From Cerasicoccus frondis (GTDB taxonomy: Bacteria; Verrucomicrobiota; Verrucomicrobiia; Opitutales; Cerasicoccaceae), in the NCBI GenBank assembly GCA_031296915.1, contig JAVDPC010000002.1:290460-354459 (forward strand): DNA of 64,000 nucleotides, written 5' to 3'. The translations under genes were made by a program, and so were the position numbers. Positions 27,537 to 36,386 of the stretch are shown here, piece by piece. The notes beneath the pieces are model-generated. The model did not search any database, was not told the origin of the DNA, and saw nothing but the letters and a program-made list of their open reading frames with translations. Position 1 is the stretch's first letter, and each line of letters begins with the position of its first letter.

Positions 27537-29831
27537 TTATTGCCCATCCTTCAGTTGAATTGTCTGCGACTTTTTGCCAACCAACGTAATGGTTACCTTG
27601 GTTGCATCGCCTTCACTGGTCTCAACTTGCCATTGCCCGCTCTCATCAAGCGCCAGGCACACCTGCCCGGCTCGATCGAGAACGATTGAAATGTCATCTG
27701 CATGCAAAGAGGATCCAGCAATACCGACAGCCATAAGGGACTCGCCTTCATCACGCAAAATGTAGGAATAGTTTCCATCCAAAGCGTCATCGCCAACAAT
27801 CCAAACCGAGCAAGTCATTTGACCGTCGCTCATATCTAGGCGATGCCCCGGCCCGCGGTTTACTTTGAAATCATCGGCTTCATCATCTTTGCCTTGTATC
27901 CCAAGCGCCGTGAAGAATTCAAAGTTGTTCTGTTTGGGAGATGCAAGTTCCAGGTGATAGCCGCGTTGCTGCGTGCGTGAACGCGTTGGCTTCGGGTCGG
28001 TCTCCACAATAGTCGGTGCTATTCTCGCTTCCACATCGACCAAGCTTTCAATAACCAACTTGCCAGGATAATTCTTCATCACGAATCGACTATCACTGAT
28101 TTCTTCAGCTGCCCGATCGGTGTGCAGTCGCCACTGATAAGCATGCGGAAGGTTGGACTCAAGTTGATCCAGAATCACTACGTAACGCCCTTCCAGCATC
28201 AGCAATCGACGATGCATTTTCGTCATTTCCAACGAGTCTTTGTACGCTGCCTGGAAAATAGCCGTGGACGCTGCAACTCGTGGCGCCGTCCACACATCAG
28301 TCATATGGATTTTGTTGTATTCACTATACGGCTTGCCACGGAAAGTCGTCCATGCCGCTCCTCCTTCATGTTGGCCAATTCCGTCGACTAGAATCGTGTT
28401 GTGGTCTGCGCTTTCTTTCGCACCCGTGTAGCCGGTGTCATTGGCCAGAAACACACCCTCTGCAAAAATCAAGAACGAGCCCGCATCCGGGTGAGCATGG
28501 CCCAATGAGGGTCTCCACTCCGGGTAACGCTCCAGCAATTCTGTAAAGTGATGCCCAGCCGGCGGCCCTGACTTAAATGCCAGCGCCGTGGCATTCGCAT
28601 CACGCCAATTATCACGCCAGTGTACGACTTCCATATCCGGAAAATAATGATAGGGCGGATAGTCTGCATACTGTGTCTGCATCGGCATCGACGCCTCAGG
28701 AACAGGTAGTTGCAACAACATGCCAAACACCGCATCGATTGTGTAGATGCCCACCATTTCAGCATGCTGGGGCGTTACATGGCGCAAGTAATCGCGCAGA
28801 AATTCAGGTCCGTCATGAGCGTTTAGCAGTAAGCTCGGAGCAACAAGTTTTACCCGCGTCGGCAAGGTGTGCCAAGGCCAGTCGTAGCCCGATTGAAAGC
28901 CTACTCCGTCGGACTCAACGCGTGGTCCCCAGTCGCCAAAGTCGAAGACGAACTCAGGATTCGGCAAGGTCATGTGGGCTAAATAAAGTGGCGCTTTACT
29001 GAAAGCATTCACGTCAAAAGCTGACCCGCCAACTGTCCTCTTCTGCGCGGCAGCAAATGCGGCGGGAAATTGAAAAGTATAGTTCCAATAGCTAAAGCCT
29101 TCAAAGAACCAACCATCCACAGCAATCGCATCCAAGGTGCGCTCCATCAAGTTTCCGGAAAACACGCCCCACTGCGCTGCTTCTGGATACTCGTCGACAA
29201 CTGTCATCGCCGCCACACCCAAACCACACACTGGGATGATCAGGTGGTTTTGCTCATAGGCATAGCGCTTCATGGCCGCCAGATCAGTGAATGATCGTTG
29301 GCCCTGGCGAATAATAGCATCACGCAAAGTCGATTCCAGCTCCTCATCGCCCTGCCCTTTCGTAACGTCGTAGGCGATCGACAAGCCCAGTAAGACATGG
29401 CCCGAGGTTAAGCCGATTGCACCTCCGATGGAATGCATTTCCGGCGGCTCATATTCGGCAATTAAAGGCAACCAATCATGCAAACGATTGAGGTATTTTT
29501 CTTCGCCAGTAATTCGCCAGGCTACGGCAATTTTGGCGATAATGATCGCATTGCGCTGGGCGCTCACGCCCTGGTCCAGAGGGACCGGATTCGCCGTCAT
29601 TTCAGCTCCACCATCTTCAGGCAGATAAATGGCGCACCATTCGGGATCTTCCTGGTAGCGGCGAGCAGCCGCTTCCATTTCCGCTGGCCCGGTGTAGAGC
29701 CTCGGATGCACGTTGCGCATCTCCTCTTTCAATTGGAAAGCCCCTTCAAAGAGCGCTTCGCGCGTCGCATCAGCAGTAGAATAAAGCGTCGTCATGAGGA
29801 AGATGCCAGCAAACGCCGCCAGTTGTTTCAT
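27537..29831 (-). CDS. heparinase II/III-like polysaccharide lyase, secreted
   Basis: 764 residues from the ATG at 29831 (MKQLAAFAGIFLMTTLYSTADA, a signal peptide); upstream ATG 29849 and TTG 29864 are alternatives. The N-terminal half is an alpha/alpha barrel-type sequence with HPRLYTGPAEMEA, YEQNHLI and FFEGFSYWNYTF, all typical of DUF4962/heparinase II/III-type lyases. The C-terminal half is the Hepar_II_III beta domain (GHAHPDAGSFLIFAEG, YDHNTI-like SADHNTILVDG, YQWRLHT). Conserved Asn/His/Tyr positions for beta-elimination at uronic acids are present, though not all could be assigned. The following gene is a sulfatase, overlapping or one base away. Function inferred: cleavage of a uronate-containing, probably sulfated, polysaccharide outside the cytoplasm. 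Confidence 0.88.
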   Translation of the reverse strand: MKQLAAFAGIFLMTTLYSTADATREALFEGAFQLKEEMRNVHPRLYTGPAEMEAAARRYQEDPEWCAIYLPEDGGAEMTANPVPLDQGVSAQRNAIIIAKIAVAWRITGEEKYLNRLHDWLPLIAEYEPPEMHSIGGAIGLTSGHVLLGLSIAYDVTKGQGDEELESTLRDAIIRQGQRSFTDLAAMKRYAYEQNHLIIPVCGLGVAAMTVVDEYPEAAQWGVFSGNLMERTLDAIAVDGWFFEGFSYWNYTFQFPAAFAAAQKRTVGGSAFDVNAFSKAPLYLAHMTLPNPEFVFDFGDWGPRVESDGVGFQSGYDWPWHTLPTRVKLVAPSLLLNAHDGPEFLRDYLRHVTPQHAEMVGIYTIDAVFGMLLQLPVPEASMPMQTQYADYPPYHYFPDMEVVHWRDNWRDANATALAFKSGPPAGHHFTELLERYPEWRPSLGHAHPDAGSFLIFAEGVFLANDTGYTGAKESADHNTILVDGIGQHEGGAAWTTFRGKPYSEYNKIHMTDVWTAPRVAASTAIFQAAYKDSLEMTKMHRRLLMLEGRYVVILDQLESNLPHAYQWRLHTDRAAEEISDSRFVMKNYPGKLVIESLVDVEARIAPTIVETDPKPTRSRTQQRGYHLELASPKQNNFEFFTALGIQGKDDEADDFKVNRGPGHRLDMSDGQMTCSVWIVGDDALDGNYSYILRDEGESLMAVGIAGSSLHADDISIVLDRAGQVCLALDESGQWQVETSEGDATKVTITLVGKKSQTIQLKDGQ

Positions 29832-29898
29832 CAGGGTAAAATAGTGCATGGTCAAAGAAGCCAACTTATCGTTACCTAGAAGATTCGGGAAGCGCGCC

Positions 29899-30426
29899 CT
29901 ATTGCCCGTTGGTTAGCTCCAACGATTCTAGGGTTAAATTAGATTCCGATGGATTCGAATAACTGGCATACACGCGGATACCCGATATGCGATCCTGCTC
30001 CGTCACTGCGTCCTTGTTCTTCGCGTTATCAGCCGTGACAAACTTCGACAGCGGAATCGAAAACTTATTGCTCTTTCCAGTCGAAAGCGGTGCTTTCGCA
30101 TAGAGCATCTTGCCGTTGTTGAAAAGGATAGTCAGCCCAAGGTGGTTCGGTTTCTCCATTGAGTCGACTAATACCTCCCCTGAAAGAACATAACTTTGAT
30201 TGAAGATTAGTTGGCCAGGAACGCGGACCGTAAAGGTATTCCACTTGCTTTCCACGGTTTGAGTTTCCGACTTCGTAATCGCCAAGACCGTTTCACCTGC
30301 GCCGGTGGACTCCGGTGAGAACTCAATCTGGCTTGCAGGATAGTTCAGGCTTTGCGCATTGAGTGCGGTTAATGAGATGCAAGTCAGTGCGGATGCCCAC
30401 ACGAGATTTCGTAGTTTTCCTATCAT
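29899..30426 (-). CDS. small secreted beta-sandwich protein, possibly carbohydrate-binding
   Basis: 175 residues, ATG at 30426, with a signal peptide (ALTCISLTALNAQS). The mature protein has alternating strands (FTVRVPGQLIFNQSYVLSGEVLV, LGLTILFNNGKMLYA, ISGIRVYASYSN ... LTLESLELTNGQ), a layout like carbohydrate-binding modules of the jelly-roll type. No catalytic motif is visible. It is the first gene downstream of the LacI gene, 67 bp before the lyase, with two candidate operator-type sites in the 113-bp gap above it. A role in binding the locus substrate is plausible but unproven. Confidence 0.8.
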   Translation of the reverse strand: MIGKLRNLVWASALTCISLTALNAQSLNYPASQIEFSPESTGAGETVLAITKSETQTVESKWNTFTVRVPGQLIFNQSYVLSGEVLVDSMEKPNHLGLTILFNNGKMLYAKAPLSTGKSNKFSIPLSKFVTADNAKNKDAVTEQDRISGIRVYASYSNPSESNLTLESLELTNGQ

Positions 30427-30464
30427 GTATCGGGTAGTAAGGGGTTAGTTGATTTCGTTGATAA

Positions 30465-30477
30465 GAACAGCATGTTC
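30465..30477. promoter_or_regulatory. palindrome GAACA-GCA-TGTTC upstream of the small secreted protein
   Basis: Perfect 5-bp arms with a 3-nt centre, 39 bp above the ATG at 30426. It could be an operator for a LacI or other dimeric regulator; no second copy was noticed. Confidence 0.35.
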
Positions 30478-30508
30478 GATAAGGATAATTTTCCCAAGCA
30501 TAGCTGAA

Positions 30509-30521
30509 TGCACATTGTAGC
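30509..30521. promoter_or_regulatory. candidate LacI operator TGCACATTGTAGC
   Basis: It shares the GCACATTGT core with the site before the LacI gene (31572, opposite orientation) and GCACACTGT at 26130. It lies between the LacI stop and the lyase-operon start. Confidence 0.45.
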
Positions 30522-30539
30522 ATAACTCAGCCGCCATCA

Positions 30540-31568
30540 TCAAATTCGCTTCTTCAAAGTAGTCCCAGCCTTCCAGGCCCCCTCGATTAAAAGGTACTGT
30601 GGCACTGCCGGAATACCGCGGTCATTCCGATGCAACATACCAACGAGAATGTCTACAGCCGCCTCGCCCATTTTATGAGAACTCTCATCAATGCCACTGA
30701 CCTTGCGCTTATGAGTCACCAGGGAGGGCGAGGCAAAACCAATGTCTTTCGGAATCGAATAGCCATGCTTTTCCAAGACATCGATCAACTCGTTGTAAGA
30801 AGAGATGACGACCTCCGGCTTATATCGCTCAACCCATCGGATAAACCCTTTCTCTTCAAAATCTTTCGGGCAATAAAGCGGCACTCGGATTTTCTTGGGC
30901 CAATGCTGCTGACAGGCCAAGAAGGCGCCTGACCATAAGTGAAACGTGCGAGCATCTCGATCTTTGGGCAAAGCAAACCCAATGCGCTCATAACCCAGCG
31001 CACGAACTGAATCGACGGTAATGACTAAAGCACGAAATGCATGGCTGGCCACTGTGTGCAAACTAGGCCAACCCAACGTGTAGCCAAAGGTCACAGCTGA
31101 AAACAACGACCAGTCCAAATCAATTCGTTCTCCCGTTTTTGGCTGAGGACAAATGAGTAAGCCCCTAATGTTTCGCGCTGCTAGTATGTTGCCTGCGCGC
31201 TTGGGCGTCATGTCCTCGGCGCGAAGCCAAAACTTCTCCAAAGCATAGCCAAGCTCGGCAGCTCGCTTCTTGGCGCCATCATGGTAGAGATTGAAAATTT
31301 CATGAGCTTCCAGTTCATCCGCAGTGTGACCATTGGTAACCCACGCCAGATTCCCCTGATAGCTGCGCGGCCCCTGCCGGGTTCGGTAGGCAGTCAAGGC
31401 CGAGAGCATGGGGTCCGGTACATAGCCAAGCTTATCAGCGATCTTGCGTATACGCTCAATGGTGGAAGTAGGGAGCTTGGGATGCCCGGCCAATGCCCTT
31501 GAAACAGTGGTATAATGCACGCCTGCCTCTGCTGCAATATCCCGAATCGTTACTTTGCGTTCCTTCAC
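30540..31568 (-). CDS. LacI-family transcriptional regulator
   Basis: 342 residues starting at GTG 31568 (frame begins MKERKVT). The helix-turn-helix is VTIRDIAAEAGVHYTTVSRALAG (about 6-28), followed by the hinge helix IADKLGYVPDPMLSALTAYR, a form typical of Verrucomicrobia. A periplasmic-binding-protein-like effector domain follows (SYQGNLAWVTNG ... GYERIGFALP ... ISSYNELIDVLEKHG ... GEAAVDILVGML). It is probably a repressor relieved by a sugar from the locus. The HTH differs from those of the LacI proteins at 37091 and 56778, which fits a different operator. It lies divergent to a PEP-CTERM gene and upstream of the lyase/sulfatase genes. Confidence 0.95.
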   Translation of the reverse strand: MKERKVTIRDIAAEAGVHYTTVSRALAGHPKLPTSTIERIRKIADKLGYVPDPMLSALTAYRTRQGPRSYQGNLAWVTNGHTADELEAHEIFNLYHDGAKKRAAELGYALEKFWLRAEDMTPKRAGNILAARNIRGLLICPQPKTGERIDLDWSLFSAVTFGYTLGWPSLHTVASHAFRALVITVDSVRALGYERIGFALPKDRDARTFHLWSGAFLACQQHWPKKIRVPLYCPKDFEEKGFIRWVERYKPEVVISSYNELIDVLEKHGYSIPKDIGFASPSLVTHKRKVSGIDESSHKMGEAAVDILVGMLHRNDRGIPAVPQYLLIEGAWKAGTTLKKRI

Positions 31569-31571
31569 AGC

Positions 31572-31585
31572 GCAACAATGTGCAC
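31572..31585. promoter_or_regulatory. candidate LacI operator GCAACAATGTGCAC
   Basis: Located 3 bp upstream of the LacI GTG start, in the divergent promoter region shared with the PEP-CTERM gene. Its reverse complement, GTGCACATTGTTGC, matches the sites at 30509 and 26130. It would allow autoregulation. Confidence 0.5.
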
Positions 31586-31662
31586 CAATAAGGATTTGAA
31601 GTCAACGGGTACATGATTTCTAAAATGCAAGTGTTCAACTAACCTCAAAGTAATTCTATAAT

Positions 31663-32430
31663 ATGATACCTCGCACCCTTCTTATCCTCCTTGCAACTGC
31701 CCCTCTTTTGTCAGCACAAACCACCCTGTTTACTGACAATTTTGACTCTTACACCCCAGGAGAAACACTTCCTTCAGTTTCTTGGGGTTCCGTCAACCCT
31801 TCAACCAGCTCAAGCGATGCAGCCATGGAAGTCGTCCTGGATGCCGGCGACTTTTTCGGCCAGGGAACATCCAACCAAGTACTTCATATCCTGGATGAAA
31901 GCGGTTCGCAAAATACGCGCGCAGATGCCGCTAACTTATCTTTTCAAGTCGCTACGCTGGAATTCGATTTCTATGAAGTCGGTGGTGTTTCCGGCACTCC
32001 ATGGCGCATAAGTTTCGGACTTAACAGCTCAGGAGTAGGCAATGTTTTTCAGGCAACCCTCAATAGCGGCAACCCTGGTAGCTACTCATTAGATGCCGCA
32101 CACAAAGCTCAAATCGTAGTAAATAGCTCAACCGAGACCGTCTTCTACGGAGGCACGAGCATTGCATCGATGCAATATCAACTTTGGATCGATGGCGTCC
32201 TCGTAACAGCCAACGGAGGCACCGCTTCGAACTTCATATCTGGATTTACTGCCGGGGATTCCATGACTGCCTTTCGCATCACAACAGACACCAGCGGCCT
32301 ATCCCAGGAAATGTATATCGACAACGTCACCCTTTATGATGGAGCCGTCATCCCTGAACCGTCGACCTGGGCTTTAATCACTGGACTGGTTGTCGGTTGT
32401 GCACTTATCTTTCGCCGACGGAGCAAATAG
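31663..32430 (+). CDS. PEP-CTERM sorted extracellular protein
   Basis: 255 residues, ATG at 31663, signal peptide MIPRTLLILLATAPLLSAQ. The body is a beta-sandwich-like sequence (FTDNFDSYTPGETLP at the start, common in Verrucomicrobial PEP-CTERM proteins; NVTLYDGAV near the end). The C-terminus is a full sorting signal: IPEPSTWAL, hydrophobic helix ITGLVVGCALIF, then RRRSK. By family knowledge such proteins are cut by an exosortase and placed on the surface or into exopolysaccharide. No enzyme motif is present. It is divergent from the LacI gene and may share its operator at 31572. Confidence 0.92.
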   Translation: MIPRTLLILLATAPLLSAQTTLFTDNFDSYTPGETLPSVSWGSVNPSTSSSDAAMEVVLDAGDFFGQGTSNQVLHILDESGSQNTRADAANLSFQVATLEFDFYEVGGVSGTPWRISFGLNSSGVGNVFQATLNSGNPGSYSLDAAHKAQIVVNSSTETVFYGGTSIASMQYQLWIDGVLVTANGGTASNFISGFTAGDSMTAFRITTDTSGLSQEMYIDNVTLYDGAVIPEPSTWALITGLVVGCALIFRRRSK

Positions 32431-32577
32431 GACATTGCCATCAAACTCTTGTAGCAGACATTGGCCCCGAGTTTGGCCAATGTTTAGCGAATCATCATTC
32501 TAAAATGAACGTGGTCGAGCTTACGCGAACTGATCCGCTTGAGTCGTTAGTCTGGCGCTTTAGAAAGAGCCCAGACC

Positions 32578-32757
32578 ATGAAAGGTAAACGATACACAAC
32601 CGAACAGAAGATCTGTATCCTGCGCAGCGCCGACCAGGAAGGCGTGAGCATCCAAGACGCCTGCGTGAGGCAGGCATCAGCGAACAGAGTCTCCATCACT
32701 GGAAGCGCGAGCTTGGGATGATGGAGCTCGATCAGGCGATCCGTGCCTTGGCATGAA
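32578..32757 (+). pseudogene. decayed IS3-type transposase orfA fragment
   Basis: The frame from ATG 32578 reads MKGKRYTTEQKICILRSAD ... SIQDAC, the classic start of an IS3/IS911-type helix-turn-helix protein. After a one-base loss near 32661 (TGC-CGT expected, TGCGT present) the other frame continues GISEQSLHHWKRELGMMELDQAI and ends at TGA by 32757. There is no orfB and no clear terminal repeat, so it is an inactive remnant. Confidence 0.75.
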
Positions 32758-32938
32758 GAAATCAAACAGGGCGGGAATTTCAAGGAGTCACCCTCACCAA
32801 TGGTCTCACATTTGCCAGACTTAGGGGGTCTTTAGTTGTCACAAAATGACAGGAAATGCGAAACGATTGAAATTCCCTAAAGCGTTGCTATTGAGCCGCT
32901 TAGTTCCTATTTGACTCAGCTTGACCGGGCGGGACAAA

Positions 32939-32963
32939 TGGTGCTCAGGGCGGGAGTCGAACC
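32939..32963 (-). repeat. tRNA 3'-end-like sequence, candidate att site (left copy)
   Basis: Read on the minus strand it gives GGTTCGACTCCCGC, then two variable bases and TGAGCACCA, i.e. the T-loop, the 3' part of the T-arm, the acceptor strand and CCA of a tRNA. The 5' part of the tRNA is missing and the T-stem does not pair, so it is not a gene. A 25-nt stretch differing at only two positions recurs in the same orientation at 60159-60183. Confidence 0.5.
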
Positions 32964-33167
32964 AGTATGAGACCTTCATTTCATTTCACTGAATTTCATT
33001 TCTCGTTACAAATCGACGCTTTGCAAAGTGGAAAAGCGGCCAGAAAATGCAGCTAAATGCATCAAAATAACCCAAGTTTGGCAAATATTTGGCAAATCAA
33101 AAGGCTGGCTCGCAGGGCAGGCTGTTGCCTCATCAACTGCGAACTTGAATGGGCTACAAACGCAGTC

Positions 33168-33195
33168 GTCGGTTCGATCCCGATAGGCTCCACCA
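33168..33195 (+). repeat. tRNA/tmRNA 3'-end-like fragment (T-arm, acceptor strand, CCA)
   Basis: GTCGG-TTCGATC-CCGAT forms a paired T-arm, followed by a 7-nt acceptor strand AGGCTCC and ACCA. The matching 5' acceptor (GGAGCCT) and other arms are absent from the upstream 250 bp, so only the 3' end remains. Ends of this type in GGCTCCACCA fit tmRNA (ssrA), a frequent integration target. tRNA versus tmRNA cannot be decided here. Confidence 0.4.
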
Positions 33196-33331
33196 TCTTA
33201 AATAACGGATAAAGGTGGTTATTAGAAACTTCGGGAGCGCTTGAAGATAAAGGGCAGTCTAGCTCAACTTCTCAATAAGCATATAACCTACTTAAGCCAT
33301 GAAATGGCCATTTGAGGTTTTCAATATTTGA

Positions 33332-33532
33332 ATGGCGCCGAACCGTCAGCTCAAGCAGTTGGCTGCAAACACCAAGCTTGAGACTGACCTTCCATACGAT
33401 AAATTGGAATAGCGCCTCATCGCTGATGGACAGGTGCTCCACTATGCAAGCGCGGACGCTAAAGAACCCGCAAGAGTTCTCCAGCTACAACAGGCCTTAA
33501 AGACAACTTAGATCATTCAGTACATGCGTTAG
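33332..33532 (+). pseudogene. 3'-terminal fragment of an FAD-dependent oxidoreductase gene
   Basis: The frame LKQLAANTKLETDLPYDKLE-stop-RLIADGQVLHYASADAKEPARVL matches the C-terminus of the intact protein ending at 59578 (LPYERLEQRLITDGQVLHYASEDAKEPARVL). A glutamine codon has become TAG and the original stop is lost. DNA similarity runs without gaps over 147 bp (33386-33532 against 59480-59626), including the flank ending AGTACATGCGTTA. Everything 5' of about 33340 is missing. Confidence 0.8.
33519..33532. promoter_or_regulatory. near-match LacI operator (AGTACATGCGTTAG)
   Basis: Right half ATGCGTTAG matches the CTAAC-N4-GTTAG consensus exactly; the left half has degenerated. It lies 47 bp before the start of the Verru_Chthon-like gene. 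Confidence 0.4.
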
Positions 33533-33578
33533 ATTGCACGTACTCGAATCTGGTGTATTTCCGCATCCTAATTATAGA

Positions 33579-36383
33579 ATGAAAAGAAATGCATCTGAGC
33601 AGTTCCTCGGTCATCAAAATGCCAACGGCAAACCTGCTTTCGCATTGGTGGTCGCACTTACTTTGATGAGCCTTTTTGTGCTGCTCGCGCTTAGCCTTTC
33701 ATCGCTGACTGCGGTCGAGCTGCGCACGTCATCAATTCAGCGAGACATGAATCACGCCCGGGAGAACGCACTCCTTGGCATGAAGACAGCGATCGCCCGC
33801 CTGCAAGAAACCCTTGGGCCGGACCAAAGGTTTACTGCGACGTCCGCGCTCATTGGCGAAAGCGATCAGCCTTACATCACCGGCGTTTGGAAGAAAGGCG
33901 CCACCGACGCGTTCACGTGGCTCGTCAGCGGAAACACCACCGCAAGCCCACTGGCCGTCTCCCCTTCAGCGCTACCCGATCCGGCAACTCAAGCTGACGG
34001 CGACGAAGTTTTCCTCGTCAATCTGGGTTCAGTATCCAGTGTCGAGCAGCGCATCAAAGTGGTGAAGGAAACGGTATCTCAAAGCAGTTCGCCCGGTCAC
34101 TACGCGTACTGGATCGGCGACGAAGGCGTCAAAGTCAGTGTAGGCATCAATGATGAAATTGATCAACTCGACTACGATAATTCGCGCCCGGAAAACATTC
34201 CCTACAACTCTCCGGGCGAAGGGCACGACTGGTCGGAACCAATACACCGCGACGAGCTACGTCAAATGACACAAAGCATCACCAATTTCTGGCAGCTACT
34301 CGGCCTCGAGCATGAAGATGTAGTCAACTCGTCAGACTTGGCCAATGTATCAACCTTGTCGTCTTCTTCTCTGCTACCCGGCAGCATCGATGCTGAAATT
34401 TGGAAAGATCATTTCCACACTTTAACGCCGCTCAGCCGGGCTGTTCATATCGACCACACCACGACAAACGGTTCATTAAAGAAAGACCTCTCAGACTCGC
34501 CGCAGCTTACTTCGTCATTCAAGCGCTTTTTGCGCAATCGCACGCAGGAACTCGATAGCGGCAACCGAGGCCACACGATCATCCCACACTCGGCGGCCAG
34601 CAGTGGTATTTTTCCGGCCTACTCGGTCGGGCCCGTCGTCACCGAGTTCGTGGTCCGGTATAATTTCTACCGTAATTACAATGGACGCCTTAACGTCCGA
34701 CAGGAGATGCAGGTGGAGCTATGGAACCCCTACGCCACGCCCATCCAGAGCACCTCCAAGGTATTGCTCAATCTAAGTGACTTGCCGGAAATGGAAGTCA
34801 CTGTCGGCGGGGAGTCTTATTCGGTCAATCTCGTCGACTACTTTGAGAGCGGCCCCTACGTGCCGCCCGGCATTGAGTGGGAGCCAGGCGAGATCAAGTG
34901 GCTAAAAGGCAGTGGTGGAAATCGCCAACTTGCTGTCGATGGCCCATCCCGCTCAGCGGAAATTCTCGATAGCTCTGGCTCTCCCATCGACATCCCCGAA
35001 CCAACGACGGCCGAACCACAAAGCATCCAGGTGAGCATTCCCGGACTAACAGGAGAAGCCGATGAACGGATTACGGTGTCGCTGGATACTCAGAACGACA
35101 CCATTGCAGAATACCGCCCAAACATAGCCTATCTGCAAGCCAATGTGAGCAATGCTTCACCAAGCCTCAGCAATAGTGGCTGGATGTTCGGCTACGCATT
35201 TGAAATGGATGATGACCTTGCTCGCTGGGTTGATGGTAGTCGCACGGACGCGGTGGACCCGCGGCGCAAAGACATGGACGTGGTGGATTTTGCGGATCCG
35301 GATTTCGAATACTGGTCTGACGATCCGGCCGATACTTTAGGCGCAATCAACTTGGCCGGCTCAGACACCTTTAATTCACAGCAGCGCTACATTCTGTTTG
35401 ATCTGCCGAGCCAAGAGCCCATATCGATTGGCGCGCTGACGCACCTCATCAGTGAGAAGCCACACATGCTGGGAAACACCTGGGGCGGCGCGGCGAATGA
35501 ATACTTTGATCAATACTTCATCTCGAGCCTGCCCCGTTGGCATGAGTGGAGCCTGGGCTCGCTGCCCATACTGCCAAACCGCTACATCGACTTCTACTTA
35601 TCAGGCGAATCGAACATTGAAATCGGCGACCCGTTTGCAGGTACAAGCGCCGATAGCGACTTCATATTTGATCTGCAACACGCGGCCAAATACCTCATGG
35701 TGCGTGGGGCGTTCAATGTGAACTCCGTTTCGACGGACGCCTGGAAATCAATGCTCGGCGGCATCAGCATATCCGGCTGGAAGCAAGAGAATGCCCAATC
35801 AAGCACAGACCTGCAACACGCATTCTTCAGGCATAGCTTTGGCGCTAAGCTGGTCCCGACGATGCCCAATGAAATCATCGAGTCGGCAACTGCCTACACC
35901 CGTAGTGGCGTCACCTTAACCACAGCGCAGGTCGATGCATTAGCAAATGCCGTAGTGACGATCATCCTTGATCGCGGGCGTCCCTACGAGAGCTTGAGCG
36001 AGTTCATCAATGCGGGGGTCATTGCTCAAGCGATTGAAGATGCTCAGATCAATCTCGAAGCCACGGAACTTGGCATCGCAAACAACTCACCGGCCATGCT
36101 CACCCAGGCCGATGTCATCAAAACCATCGCACCGATGCTAACCCCGCGCTCGGACACATTCCTAATCCGGAGCTACGGCGATGTGGTGGATCCATTCACC
36201 GGCGAAACCACGGCCCAAGTGTGGTGTGAGGCCGTTGTCCAACGAGTGCCAAGTTTGACCAGTCCTGCGACAGGTGTGCTCGCACCCGCTACGGACCCCC
36301 TGGCGCCGTCTCCTACGAAGTTCCCCTTTGGCAGAGAAATGAAGGTCCTCTCCTTCCGTTACTTAACCCCCGACGAAGTTTAG
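33579..36383 (+). CDS. Verru_Chthon cassette protein A-like surface/pilus-associated protein
   Basis: 934 residues from the ATG at 33579; a TTG at 33534 would overlap the operator-like site. It has a long basic leader followed by a pilin-like hydrophobic segment (GKPAFALVVALTLMSLFVLLALSLSSLTAVELRTSS). The sequence then reads MNHARENALLGMKTAIARLQETLGPDQR, as in Verru_Chthon cassette protein A (TIGR02600-type) and in type IV pilus assembly PilX-like proteins. The rest is a large extracellular part with helical and beta regions and a PYESLSEFINAG motif near the C-terminus. Family role is unknown; it is thought to join a pseudopilin-based envelope structure. The next gene starts 3 bp after its stop. 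It lies inside the sugar-regulon island. Confidence 0.8.
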   Translation: MKRNASEQFLGHQNANGKPAFALVVALTLMSLFVLLALSLSSLTAVELRTSSIQRDMNHARENALLGMKTAIARLQETLGPDQRFTATSALIGESDQPYITGVWKKGATDAFTWLVSGNTTASPLAVSPSALPDPATQADGDEVFLVNLGSVSSVEQRIKVVKETVSQSSSPGHYAYWIGDEGVKVSVGINDEIDQLDYDNSRPENIPYNSPGEGHDWSEPIHRDELRQMTQSITNFWQLLGLEHEDVVNSSDLANVSTLSSSSLLPGSIDAEIWKDHFHTLTPLSRAVHIDHTTTNGSLKKDLSDSPQLTSSFKRFLRNRTQELDSGNRGHTIIPHSAASSGIFPAYSVGPVVTEFVVRYNFYRNYNGRLNVRQEMQVELWNPYATPIQSTSKVLLNLSDLPEMEVTVGGESYSVNLVDYFESGPYVPPGIEWEPGEIKWLKGSGGNRQLAVDGPSRSAEILDSSGSPIDIPEPTTAEPQSIQVSIPGLTGEADERITVSLDTQNDTIAEYRPNIAYLQANVSNASPSLSNSGWMFGYAFEMDDDLARWVDGSRTDAVDPRRKDMDVVDFADPDFEYWSDDPADTLGAINLAGSDTFNSQQRYILFDLPSQEPISIGALTHLISEKPHMLGNTWGGAANEYFDQYFISSLPRWHEWSLGSLPILPNRYIDFYLSGESNIEIGDPFAGTSADSDFIFDLQHAAKYLMVRGAFNVNSVSTDAWKSMLGGISISGWKQENAQSSTDLQHAFFRHSFGAKLVPTMPNEIIESATAYTRSGVTLTTAQVDALANAVVTIILDRGRPYESLSEFINAGVIAQAIEDAQINLEATELGIANNSPAMLTQADVIKTIAPMLTPRSDTFLIRSYGDVVDPFTGETTAQVWCEAVVQRVPSLTSPATGVLAPATDPLAPSPTKFPFGREMKVLSFRYLTPDEV

Positions 36384-36386
36384 CGC

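Larger units (their letters stand above)
32431..33331. other. gene-poor junction region with mobile-element and tRNA-like fragments
   Basis: No intact gene. It contains a frameshifted transposase orfA fragment, a tRNA-3'-end-like sequence on the minus strand and a tRNA/tmRNA-3'-end-like sequence on the plus strand, each listed separately. The composition and debris are those of an integration hot spot. Confidence 0.7.

Noticed and set aside
33120-33195. Complete tRNA gene
   Set aside because: Only the T-arm and 3' acceptor strand are present; no 5' acceptor, D-arm or anticodon arm can be folded upstream.
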